Shown here one piece after another: positions 15,701 through 22,856 of a stretch of DNA of 33,446 bases. Source of the DNA: a virus; the IMG/VR virus record IMGVR_UViG_3300047556_000036, positions 1 through 33,446 of that record; one strand, 5' to 3'. Made by a program: the position numbers and the translations under genes. The stretch's first letter is position 1, and each line of letters starts with the position of its first letter. Under the pieces are notes generated by a model that was not told where the DNA came from, made no database searches, and saw only the letters and a program-made list of their open reading frames with translations.

Positions 15701-18438
15701 CATGGCACTGACGCGGCTGTTTCGCCAAGCGCTTCTTTTACTGACTGTTTAGTGTGCTGATCTACGTATATTTTATGTCTTGCCGTAGAGCGTCGGCTTG
15801 ACAGCCCCACTATCTGCTGCTTTAGCGAGGCATATATAGGCATCCAGTCTGCTGACTTTTTACCGGACCATGGGGCTGCTGCCCTTATTATTGCGTCTTT
15901 TCTTTCACAGCACAAAGTTGGTACTAAAGATGTGTGTTCAGACCTAACCTCAAAATAATGCTGAGTAGCCACTGCCCCGCCTGGGCCGGTGTTGACTTCG
16001 CGTTCGTCCTGCGTGGTGGCTATACCTAACGAAGTGCATAGGTTGCCTAGCCCAACTATAAGCTCCTTACTCCTGCTTGATCCATTTATGCGAACTCTAT
16101 CTCTACGACGCTGTACACCGCCATCTCCAGCTATGTACCCGGCTAGTAGACCTCTCCTGAATTCCTCTGGAGCAAAGAATACCCAACCAGGTATGCGCTT
16201 GTTATAAGCACCATCGCCAAAGTCCTCTTTAAGCTTTTCGTATAACTGCTTCCAGTATACTCTTACTCTGTCTAGCTTTCCATCTGCTCTACCGGACATT
16301 GGCTTGCAGCCTATACCTATATCGCAAAAGAACTTAGCCACTCTGTCAAGAACGTCTAGGTCACAGTTAGCAAACGTGACATACGTTTTTTCGCCGTTCC
16401 TGTCATTTCCGCAGCCGTATCCCTCTGATAAGTACATTCCATGTATCCAACCAAGCTGGAAGTCCAACTTAAACTCAGCGCCGCTGTGCGAATTATGCTT
16501 GTTTCCACCGTTGACAACCCAGTTATCAGTGAACTCTTTACCTACAGCAGGAATTACACCAGCAATCGGAATAGCAGTGCCTGGAACCATGTCCTGGGTA
16601 TACATTTTCTTCAGGTAACCGTCGTCTCCAATGGTAACAAAGCTATGGTCGGCGGTAGCGTCAACGTACCTTCCACTTGCTAATTCTACCCTGTACATCT
16701 TCTTTACGTTCTTGTGTGGTATAAAACCTACTATGTCCATCCACTCTAACTGACATGTTTTCTTGTTAATGGACAGAGACTTGTCGCCAGGCGTAAATAC
16801 GTAACCTTCAATTGGGCCATAATAAGCTGTGCCGTCTAGTCTGCGAATAAGTACAGCTGTGTCACCAGAAACACTCATGCGTGCACCCATGAGCAGACGA
16901 CCAGACTTTACACCCTCGAACTGTGGTATAAGCAGAGAAGCCTTTGAGAACATTCCATTAGCTGACGGTACTTCATAGTCTACTTCATCTTTGTTCACGT
17001 AGACAATATTATCGTTCTTGATAGCTGGTACACGCTTATCAGGAGTGCTAAGCTCTCCTGGGAATGTTACAACCTTACTAGCTAAATCTCTTGCCGAGAC
17101 TGTTTCAAGCTGACCAGTCCTGATATTCTTTACAGTCGCGTAAAGCTTGTTATCGCTGCCGCGCTTAGCACCTGCGGCTACGCGTAGGTCTAGTCCCATG
17201 TTACTCGATTCTGGTGCTCTTTCAGGGGCTATTACACCAATATAGCTAGCCTGTATACCGCGAGCATCTCTGCTAACACTCTGCTGTGAAGCTATACCGC
17301 CTTCACCAAGTCTTGTCACGCCCTGTCTAAGATCGTAAATGTCTAGAGGGTTATTATCCTCTGGCTGCAATGTAAGGCCAGACCCGTTAAACAGTGTGTC
17401 AATATTCTTGTCAAGCAGTCCAGGCTGTACAGTCCTTAAAGAGCCTTCTCTGGCCGCCTTCCACAGAGCAGTCCTGAGCGCCTTTATCTGGTCCTTCTTA
17501 AGCCTCTCAGCTACTAAATCTTCTGCGGAATGGAAAGACTGATAAGCCTGCGAGTCTCTGTTGTCGCTCTCGGCTCTGTCGTTGGCTACATCTAGCTGCT
17601 TCTTGGTAGCCCTTAATAGGATCTGAGGAGACAGCGTCTTGATTCTCTCACCTAGAGTAAGTTCGCTAGTTTCCTCATCAATTTCTGTCCTGTTAATAAT
17701 ATCTTTAATAACCTGCGGAAGCTGTTCAGGGGGAATATCTAAATCGGATCTGCCTAATTTCTTGGCAACCTTGTCGAGGTCTAGTTCGTCCTTACCAGAC
17801 TCTGCTCGGAAGTTACGGTTAAATAATTCGTCTCCCCAGGCTTCCTTCATCTCCTCGTCAGAGATGCCTAGACTCTTTAGTACTGGATATAGCCTCGTAG
17901 TGGATTGGTCTATCCTCATTTTGAACAGACCAGATTCCGGCTCTAGCTCTACTCTGAAGCCTCTACCAGTGCCTGGCTTAACATTAAAGTGAGTTTCTAC
18001 TCCGCCGTTTTTCTTTTTACGAGTATATGCACCAGGCCTTAATCTTGCCTGGTTCCTTATAACATATGGAATACCATTTCTTATAACTGTACCTCTGCCA
18101 GTAAGATGCGGTACGTTAGCGACTGTCATCCTCTTTTCTTCTATAATATTACCCGCTAAGTCTGACAAACGCATAGTAGCCTTTAGAGGCCTATATAGAC
18201 TTTTGCGCTTTAGTATGGCCTCTTTTTCCTTGGCTATACTGAAATCAGCTGGTCCATCGTAACCAATATCTGCTAGCTCTAGTCTGTGCGTAGCGTTCTG
18301 TAAAGGCTCTCTTTCCGACAAAGCCTTTATAGCATTGTTATAAATATTTTCACGCTCTGAATCAATATCGTCAAAACTACGGAAGGACACTTCCGGCTTT
18401 ACTGGGTCTAGCGGACCTGTTTCAAATGTATCGGCCAA
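12757..18438 (-). CDS. RNA polymerase beta / beta' N-terminal fusion with intein
   Basis: 1893 codons; 1457 residues after removal of the 436-residue intein. The beta part shows the lobe motif HLTGRGTVIRNG (111-122), the fork/rifampicin region (IASQQSVSRDARG, then NMGLDL), GNKGVV (1222-1227) and the C-terminal MRLTHKAEGKMSARDSGSY (1327-1345) with GGFEGSKR. It runs without a break into beta' N-terminal sequence: KDGLF (1466-1470), AKITLPEKIPHPLF (1484-1497), then the active-site barrel NRAPALH (1766-1772) and ADNDGD (1801-1806), whose three Asp bind the catalytic metal (bacterial NADFDGD). The chain ends soon after at MYLAS. No beta' zinc ribbon is visible. The rest of beta' is at 8289-10181. 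Start is TTG at 18438, one base after the preceding stop, with GGTAGG upstream; no in-frame ATG occurs until about residue 89, which would delete conserved sequence. Confidence 0.93.
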   Translation of the reverse strand: MADTFETGPLDPVKPEVSFRSFDDIDSERENIYNNAIKALSEREPLQNATHRLELADIGYDGPADFSIAKEKEAILKRKSLYRPLKATMRLSDLAGNIIEEKRMTVANVPHLTGRGTVIRNGIPYVIRNQARLRPGAYTRKKKNGGVETHFNVKPGTGRGFRVELEPESGLFKMRIDQSTTRLYPVLKSLGISDEEMKEAWGDELFNRNFRAESGKDELDLDKVAKKLGRSDLDIPPEQLPQVIKDIINRTEIDEETSELTLGERIKTLSPQILLRATKKQLDVANDRAESDNRDSQAYQSFHSAEDLVAERLKKDQIKALRTALWKAAREGSLRTVQPGLLDKNIDTLFNGSGLTLQPEDNNPLDIYDLRQGVTRLGEGGIASQQSVSRDARGIQASYIGVIAPERAPESSNMGLDLRVAAGAKRGSDNKLYATVKNIRTGQLETVSARDLASKVVTFPGELSTPDKRVPAIKNDNIVYVNKDEVDYEVPSANGMFSKASLLIPQFEGVKSGRLLMGARMSVSGDTAVLIRRLDGTAYYGPIEGYVFTPGDKSLSINKKTCQLEWMDIVGFIPHKNVKKMYRVELASGRYVDATADHSFVTIGDDGYLKKMYTQDMVPGTAIPIAGVIPAVGKEFTDNWVVNGGNKHNSHSGAEFKLDFQLGWIHGMYLSEGYGCGNDRNGEKTYVTFANCDLDVLDRVAKFFCDIGIGCKPMSGRADGKLDRVRVYWKQLYEKLKEDFGDGAYNKRIPGWVFFAPEEFRRGLLAGYIAGDGGVQRRRDRVRINGSSRSKELIVGLGNLCTSLGIATTQDEREVNTGPGGAVATQHYFEVRSEHTSLVPTLCCERKDAIIRAAAPWSGKKSADWMPIYASLKQQIVGLSSRRSTARHKIYVDQHTKQSVKEALGETAASVPWLNSGVKWDKVKSIRQLDESDYEYVYDIDMGDNVFMCANGIFVHNTQQAVPLIEPEAPLVQTADDDGTSLHSSMSKFLGAKHAPADGIVTRVTPDFIEISTKEGKKIVDLYNNYHTGRKSFMHNEALVQPGQSVAAGQLLARSNYTDKNGVMSVGRNLRTAYMTAEGDTIEDAYVISESAAKKLGAQAMYKSELDTKNLLSTKKDDYVAIYADKFNNDQYSKLDDSGIIRVGETVKAGDPLILGIGKKPQSMVGAVMNTPKSSHSDLSQTWDHKSDGIVTDIVNTKDGIRVYVKSLDNVDHADKICMRYGNKGVVVVRPDDQMPIDEEGNTIDVLVNTNGVIGRINPSTLAEQLLGKVAAKTGKPYVVKAFGTPDVAEFALNEAAKHGIKELETVTDPRDGRKIPGIFVGNGYVMRLTHKAEGKMSARDSGSYTTSGYPAKGGFEGSKRISLMDNSVLLAAGATNFLKDAKLVRGQRNDDYWRAIRNGEEPVLPDGAIADQEFLDMLTAAGVHVQKDGTKEKLRPLLDRDVDEIARHEIGNSKTFDFESMEPIKDGLFDIGKTGGADGNMYAKITLPEKIPHPLFIDPIQKLLGITNKTLLSVLSGQEQLNGNTGPAAIEAALKGVDINRDMEACKVTIRTGKQGQKDAAVRKLNYLAGLKKMEVKPEELMVSKIPVIPPKYRPIMTGTNTDMVHDFNYLYHDLLEAKQNYLDAKNEIGSTADEYLTLLKAVRAIAGAEDPVNKEHAEQGVKGILRYAIGLGDSPKFSNYQRRVIGQSVDQVGRGVITADGTLKMDEVGVPFEMAWNIYKPYIIRRLVQAGKPASEAVLAVQNRAEDAKKALLEEVKVRPVAYNRAPALHQYAYFAGWPKLTDDHAIRVPYTSYAGLGADNDGDAINIHVPSTREAIKDLEDKLMPSKRLFSSGNFQAHMLPMQDYIAGMYLASQINTNEPVKTFQTVQDAKRAYARGDISARTPIRVLQG
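15568..16875 (-). mobile_element. Intein with LAGLIDADG homing endonuclease in RNA polymerase beta
   Basis: Residues 522-957 of the polymerase fusion. The N-terminal splice block is SVSGDTAVL with Ser as residue 1. The block B motif T-x-x-H is T595-A-D-H598. The C-terminal block reads YVYDIDMGDN...CANGIFVHN, ending in the His-Asn pair needed for Asn cyclisation, followed by Thr as the +1 extein residue. Two LAGLIDADG helices are present: LGWIHGMYLSEGYG (662-675, acidic E672) and LLAGYIAGDGGV (764-775, D772), so the endonuclease may be active. Joining the flanks restores GARM-TQQAVP, matching bacterial beta GANMQRQAVP. All splicing residues are in place, so splicing is expected. CTAG tetramers number 5 here against 10-11 in each flanking stretch of equal length (counted by eye), weakly suggesting separate origin. 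Confidence 0.95.
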
Positions 18439-18439
18439 G

Positions 18440-19243
18440 TTAGCCTACCTTTGTAGCGTTAGCTTCCGCCTGATCTGCTGGGGAGCCTGTGCGCTCCTCT
18501 ATAACTACTGGCTCGATGGACGCAACAGGCGTTTCGACTGCCTTATTCTTGAGAAGATTCTTAAGACCCTTAGCCTTAGCTAGGAATCTGCTCTTGGCTG
18601 TAGCGTTGCGATAAGCAGCCACAGCAGCTAATACAGCTGTGCCGCCTATGCCTATTCCAAGACCTCTTAAAATAGGATTATTAGCACCAGTTATATCATT
18701 AACAAACGTACTAGCTTCTTTAACTTCAGCCAACTTATGTAGGGCTGGGGCAAAGTAGATATCCTCAGCGGCCTTCATCATGCCGTGTAGGGCTAATTCG
18801 TCTTCCGATTCTGGGTTATCGTTAAGAACTCTTACGATTTTCTTCTTAGTATCTTCAAGCTCTTTCTTAGCCTTACTCTTACGAATCTTGTCGATTAAAG
18901 CGTCTGTACCATGCCAGGCGCCTAGTAAAGCCGCCGCACCTGCCGCGCCTAGACCAACGTTAGAGATATGCCCAACGTCTAGCGTAGCCTTCTTGATGAC
19001 CTTCTTAACCTTAATACCCTTCCTACGAAGCTCTGCAGCCTCTTCCGGAGTTACTTCTAGACGAGTCTTGCTAACTGGTACAGCCATTTCAGGCATAGAT
19101 ACGGGGCCTGCCTCTGGGTCGTCTCTACGAATTACGTCTAGAACACCCTTACCTATTCTACCAAGAGCGCCAACACCGCCAGCTGTTAGAGCTACGTACG
19201 GTAAAGCCTTTGCAAAACTGTCTAGCGCGGCGGACTTATTCAT
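18440..19243 (-). CDS. Putative membrane-associated virion protein, 267 aa
   Basis: No family recognised. Three hydrophobic Gly/Ala-rich segments are visible: near residues 14-30 (YVALTAGGVGALG), about 95-112 (GLGAAGAAALLGAWHG) and about 190-208 (GIGIGGTAVLAAVAAY), each followed by a basic stretch. K-A-A-E-D occurs in the middle, resembling the putative protease site motif. This layout fits a phage ejection or inner-head protein that inserts in membranes, but no homologue can be named. Its TAA lies one base before the TTG start of the polymerase fusion, so translation of the polymerase may depend on ribosomes leaving this gene. Confidence 0.65.
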   Translation of the reverse strand: MNKSAALDSFAKALPYVALTAGGVGALGRIGKGVLDVIRRDDPEAGPVSMPEMAVPVSKTRLEVTPEEAAELRRKGIKVKKVIKKATLDVGHISNVGLGAAGAAALLGAWHGTDALIDKIRKSKAKKELEDTKKKIVRVLNDNPESEDELALHGMMKAAEDIYFAPALHKLAEVKEASTFVNDITGANNPILRGLGIGIGGTAVLAAVAAYRNATAKSRFLAKAKGLKNLLKNKAVETPVASIEPVVIEERTGSPADQAEANATKVG

Positions 19244-19560
19244 GTTGGAAGCTTATAAGAAAAGTCGGCCCAGCGCAAGTAGGCTATGTATTTACCGTTA
19301 TGAAATTCTACTTTATGGTCTGGTGATATCTTGGCTTGTCCATCAGTTACACGCTGCCAAACGGCTTCATAGTCCAAGCGCTGCTCTTCGTCTGACAAGT
19401 CAAAGGTTCTAACTTGAGCTTTCCATACTTCTTGTACTGCCTTCTCTGGAGAAGCGTCCTTAGGTATTAAGGGTAGCTCACCGGGCGGTACTTCGACTTC
19501 TGGCCTAGGTACGTGCCTGGCAATAGGCATGCCCTTAGGAATTACCATCTTGTTATACAT
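19240..19560 (-). CDS. Hypothetical protein, 106 aa
   Basis: No family recognised. The N-terminal 40 residues are Pro/Val-rich and probably extended (ARHVPRPEVEVPPGELPLIP). The remainder has a helix (about 42-75) and a short beta-rich end with several aromatics (KYIAYLRWADFSYKLP). No membrane helix. The TGA overlaps the next gene's start (ATGA), suggesting coupled translation. The extended N-terminus could bind along another structural protein, but this is speculation. Confidence 0.6.
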   Translation of the reverse strand: MYNKMVIPKGMPIARHVPRPEVEVPPGELPLIPKDASPEKAVQEVWKAQVRTFDLSDEEQRLDYEAVWQRVTDGQAKISPDHKVEFHNGKYIAYLRWADFSYKLPT

Positions 19561-19568
19561 GACAAGGA

Positions 19569-20204
19569 CTATACTGGCTTGTTGCGTTTTGCAAGAATGT
19601 CCTTAAGCGCCTGATTAGTTCTTTTAGCTCTAAGTTTAGTTAGCTCGTGCTCTAGAAGCTGTCTCTCTACCTGCATCCTAGTAATGTCTTCATCGGTCTC
19701 GTCAACAGCGTCAGCTGTGCCAGCTATGGTGCCAGCCGTTGAGCCTGACCTGCGACTTAGATTAGCTGCGCCAACTATAGGGTCGATAAAGATTGACAAG
19801 GGGTTCATAGCGTTCTTTACAAATCCGCGCTCCATAGCCCTCTTCATGAAGCCGTACCTGAAAGCATCTCTACGCTGTCCGATGATTGTGTCTGCAGTGT
19901 CTGATGCTGACTTGCTAAAGCCCATAAGTGCTCCTAGGAATGCCCCTGATTGATTAAGGTTTGACTGGTTTTGATCTTCTAGCCCAAATAGAGAACCCAC
20001 ACCCTTGGACAAGCCGTAACCTAAAGCAGCGCCCATAGCTGTGTTGAGTACTGTGCCGAACGTCTTAGGCTTGTCAGACTTGTAAAGTTCTTTATTAATA
20101 CTGGCGACCTGTGTGAGCTTGTCCCACCAGTTCATATTGCTATCAAATATAGAGTTCTTGGCAGTTGAGACCTGCGCTTGATGGGCTGCGTCCTGTAAAG
20201 TCAT
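19569..20204 (-). CDS. Hypothetical virion-type protein with Gly-zipper segments and coiled coil, 211 aa
   Basis: No family recognised. Two weakly hydrophobic Gly/Ala segments lie near residues 52-70 (LNTAMGAALGYGLSKGVG) and 85-98. A Lys/Arg-rich stretch (RRDAFRYGFMKRAMERGF) follows. The last 50 residues form a strongly predicted coiled coil (MQVERQLLEHELTKLRAKR). No A-x-E leader is obvious. Position among portal-proximal genes suggests a structural or ejected protein. Start ATG at 20204, directly after the preceding stop. Confidence 0.62.
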   Translation of the reverse strand: MTLQDAAHQAQVSTAKNSIFDSNMNWWDKLTQVASINKELYKSDKPKTFGTVLNTAMGAALGYGLSKGVGSLFGLEDQNQSNLNQSGAFLGALMGFSKSASDTADTIIGQRRDAFRYGFMKRAMERGFVKNAMNPLSIFIDPIVGAANLSRRSGSTAGTIAGTADAVDETDEDITRMQVERQLLEHELTKLRAKRTNQALKDILAKRNKPV

Positions 20205-20205
20205 A

Positions 20206-21147
20206 TTAAGCCTTTGGAGCGAACCTTGCTGCTAAGTCTTCACCGCCTATACCCTTCTTACCAGCGAAAGTAGCTTGTGCTTGCTCTCGCATCTTACGCT
20301 CAGCGTACTCTCTGCCGCCTAACTTTACAAACGCCATATAGTCTCTTACGCCTTGAGCTACCTCTGGTGGCTCGTTTAGTAACTCCTTTTCTATATCCTT
20401 AAACCCGTTTGATGCGTACTTTAATATGGCTTGGTGTACTCTGGGATCATCCTTTACGAGCTTCATGCGATTGTAAATATTGGCACCACCCCAAGCCATA
20501 GCTGCTAGGCCGGCTGCTTTTACCCAGTTATTTCCAAACAATAAGGCAACAGCACCTGCTGGTATTAGAAGATTCTTCCAATCCGATTTAGCCCAATTCC
20601 ATATGTCGCCAGCCATGTCCTTATCTTTGGTTAAGGCCTCATTTCCGGCTTCTATGTTCTTAAGAGCTTGCTGATGACCATACGCTATAGTCTGGTCGAT
20701 TTTCGGCCTATGCTCATTGACCCATTGGCGTACCTTGTTATCTCCGCCTATAGCCTTTGGCGCGTTCATTACAGCTGACGTAATGCCTTCTCCTAAGCCT
20801 TTAACTATACTACCATCAGCAACGCTCTTAACTAAAGGTACTACATTTTTATCAGCTAGACTTTTTAGACCGTCAAGTGTCATGAAGCTTTTTAAGCCTG
20901 TTACAGCTGGTTCAACTGGATCATCGTTAGGTGGAACAACCTTATCAACCTGAGCAGCTGGGACAGGAACCGTGTCTACCTTAGGAGCAGCAACAGGGGC
21001 GGCTGGTACGTCTGGCTTAACGGGCTCTACTGGTTTAACCGGTTCTACTGCCTTAGTAGGTAACACAGGTGGCTTAACTTCTAGCTTGGCATCGCCCTCA
21101 GCTGCCTTCTTAATAAGCTTAGCAATTACATGAGAGTATGGACTCAT
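20206..21147 (-). CDS. Putative packaged membrane-seeking protein, 313 aa
   Basis: The leader ends in LIKKAAEGD (residues 11-19), a near match to the 576-residue protein's LLKVAAEGD and a candidate A-x-E cleavage site. A Pro/Val/Lys linker of about 60 residues follows (repeats of PVKPVEP type), then helices and a hydrophobic pair at about residues 195-230 (LLIPAGAVALLFGN and AAGLAAMAWGGANIY). The C-terminal 80 residues are charged and helical. No family recognised. Leader plus flexible linker plus membrane helices fits a head-targeted ejection protein; this is inferred from layout. ATG 21147 overlaps the previous stop as TAATG. Confidence 0.68.
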   Translation of the reverse strand: MSPYSHVIAKLIKKAAEGDAKLEVKPPVLPTKAVEPVKPVEPVKPDVPAAPVAAPKVDTVPVPAAQVDKVVPPNDDPVEPAVTGLKSFMTLDGLKSLADKNVVPLVKSVADGSIVKGLGEGITSAVMNAPKAIGGDNKVRQWVNEHRPKIDQTIAYGHQQALKNIEAGNEALTKDKDMAGDIWNWAKSDWKNLLIPAGAVALLFGNNWVKAAGLAAMAWGGANIYNRMKLVKDDPRVHQAILKYASNGFKDIEKELLNEPPEVAQGVRDYMAFVKLGGREYAERKMREQAQATFAGKKGIGGEDLAARFAPKA

Positions 21148-22316
21148 TACTTCTTACCCCTTATGGCATCTTCGTAGAGTGTTTTGTCTTTTAAGACTCT
21201 CTTTAGGTTTTGCGAGGCGGCTAATCTAGCTGTCTCGTTTATACTCTGTCTAGTATCAGCTAAGGTATCTCCAGCAAACAAGGCTGCGTTAGCTGCGTCA
21301 ACGTCATGAACACCACCACCAAGGGCTGCCGTGGCTAAGTCAGCAGCCACGCCTAGCCTGCCTAGCACTGGAGACTTGTCAATCCTGGAACGCTGCCTTA
21401 GAGCGTTTATAAGCGTCTCATTAGCTATAGCCTGCTTTTCTTCTGGTGATGCTGCATAGTACCTGGCTGTGTTAATACCTTGCGTAAGTAGACCAGTAGC
21501 CGCTGCTGTTAACGGTGTCCTACCTAGTCTACCTGCTACGCCTGGTAGGGCGTTTCCACCCCTTAAAAGTGCTGTACCTGCTCCAACAGCCGTGGGGGCA
21601 GCAAAGTCCACTGCTGTATTAGCTGCGTTAGCTAAGTTTAGCTTTTGTTCGCCTGGAGCAACTGCATCTGCTACAACGTCTCCGGCGGCTGATAAGCCTG
21701 CTCCAAGACCAGCAGCCGAGCCAACCGCCTTGGTGATTGGAACTCTACGAGTCACTGCTCTTCTAGCTATAAGAGAAGGTATAAGCTGTGCTGGTAGCTC
21801 CTTAGCCGTCTCCCACCAACTCTTAGATGGAAGCTCATCCATCACGTTAGTTTTGTTTATATCGGCGTAATACCTGTTTATGGCTGCTTGATCGTCTGAT
21901 AAGGCAGGTGTAAGGCCTTTACGAACTAGCTTGCTCTGAGCGTCTATTACTCTCTGGAAAGGCGCGGGCTCGGCCTTCTCAAACCTAGACCCTATAATAC
22001 TGCCCAGCTGACCACCTAAAATATTAGCGCCAGCTACCCAGGGGTTTCTAGCTGATACACCTGTTGCGACGCCTATATCGCCTAAAACAGACGAAGTAGG
22101 TTTGATAGGTCTGCTGCTGTCACCTGGTAGTGTTGGATAGCTGTAAGGGTCTCCGTCTAGATTAATGTCCTCAGCAATCTTTTCAAAAGCTAGCTTATAA
22201 GCATCCTTGCCAGCTGGTAACTTTTCCCAGGCTGCGAACAGATTCTTAGTCTGAGAAGCCCTAGACGTTGTAGTACCCTTCGCAGGGCCTATAGTCTTTT
22301 CTATCTTAGATGGCAT
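21147..22316 (-). CDS. Hypothetical Ala/Gly-rich virion-type protein, 389 aa
   Basis: No family recognised. The N-terminal 50 residues are basic and helical and end with F-E-K-I-A-E-D (44-50), a later-placed version of the A-E motif of neighbouring genes. Long Ala/Gly/Leu-rich helices cover the middle (AVGSAAGLGAGLSAAGDVV near 200, then AAPTAVGAGTALL), hydrophobic enough to touch membranes but short of clear spanning helices. The C-terminal third is charged and helical. A hairpin (22338-22362) stands just upstream of the start, so this gene may also begin a transcript segment. Start ATG 22316. Confidence 0.68.
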   Translation of the reverse strand: MPSKIEKTIGPAKGTTTSRASQTKNLFAAWEKLPAGKDAYKLAFEKIAEDINLDGDPYSYPTLPGDSSRPIKPTSSVLGDIGVATGVSARNPWVAGANILGGQLGSIIGSRFEKAEPAPFQRVIDAQSKLVRKGLTPALSDDQAAINRYYADINKTNVMDELPSKSWWETAKELPAQLIPSLIARRAVTRRVPITKAVGSAAGLGAGLSAAGDVVADAVAPGEQKLNLANAANTAVDFAAPTAVGAGTALLRGGNALPGVAGRLGRTPLTAAATGLLTQGINTARYYAASPEEKQAIANETLINALRQRSRIDKSPVLGRLGVAADLATAALGGGVHDVDAANAALFAGDTLADTRQSINETARLAASQNLKRVLKDKTLYEDAIRGKK

Positions 22317-22337
22317 TGCTATATCTTAGTAAACTAT

Positions 22338-22362
22338 TAAGGCCAGTCTAGGACTGGCCTTA
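22338..22362 (-). terminator. Perfect 11-bp hairpin between genes (possible terminator)
   Basis: An inverted repeat with arms TAAGGCCAGTC / GACTGGCCTTA and a 3-nt loop sits in the 48-bp gap between the 163- and 389-residue genes, three bases past the former's stop. On the minus strand it is followed by AATAGTTTACT, only mildly U-rich. It could be an intrinsic terminator, an attenuator, or an RNA processing or stability hairpin between co-transcribed genes. The stem is exact; the function is uncertain. Confidence 0.55.
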
Positions 22363-22364
22363 TG

Positions 22365-22856
22365 CTAGTCTTGATTACGAAGCTTTTTATATAAGGCGTA
22401 TAGGCCGGCTATACCGCCTGCAGCCAGCACCCCTGCACCTATAGCTGCTGGGGTATTTCCTCTGCCCACCGCGCCAGCAAAATCCCTTACAGCCAAACCT
22501 GGGTTCTTCAGATACGTTCCAGCATAGTCTTTATTAGACGGGGCTAGATTTTTCCTGTCTGACACAAGCTGCTGTAGAAGCGCCTCATTAGACACAAAAC
22601 CATCTTTGGCATAGGCTGGATTTCTAAGTCCAGACCCCTCTGCTTTAGCCATGCCAGATATAGCCTTAGAGGCTGTCTCTGGGTTCTTCATGGTATCAAG
22701 GTCGCCTACTACCTCTGCTAGATTACGCCCCTTGTATGCTGAGTCGTCTTTCTTAACTAGTTTGTCCTTAGTATCGTCTAGCTCGGCGCCAAAGCCTTCA
22801 AACTTTTGCTCTTGAGCAAACTTAACGAAGGCTACAACCTTGTCGTTAACTGACAT
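22365..22856 (-). CDS. Small tail-anchored protein, 163 aa
   Basis: The N-terminus (MSVNDKVVAFVKFAQEQKFEG) carries A-Q-E at residues 14-16, in line with the leader motif of other packaged candidates. The middle is polar. The C-terminus is a hydrophobic Gly/Ala helix (AAIGAGVLAAGGIAGLYALY) followed by basic KKLRNQD, a tail-anchor layout also seen in the next gene. No family recognised. It begins at ATG 22856, overlapping the preceding stop (TAATG), and ends just before a strong hairpin. Confidence 0.65.
   Translation of the reverse strand: MSVNDKVVAFVKFAQEQKFEGFGAELDDTKDKLVKKDDSAYKGRNLAEVVGDLDTMKNPETASKAISGMAKAEGSGLRNPAYAKDGFVSNEALLQQLVSDRKNLAPSNKDYAGTYLKNPGLAVRDFAGAVGRGNTPAAIGAGVLAAGGIAGLYALYKKLRNQD

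Noticed and set aside
18780-19412. Open frame on the plus strand, 210 codons
   Set aside because: Spans two coupled minus-strand genes antisense; no domain or ribosome site.
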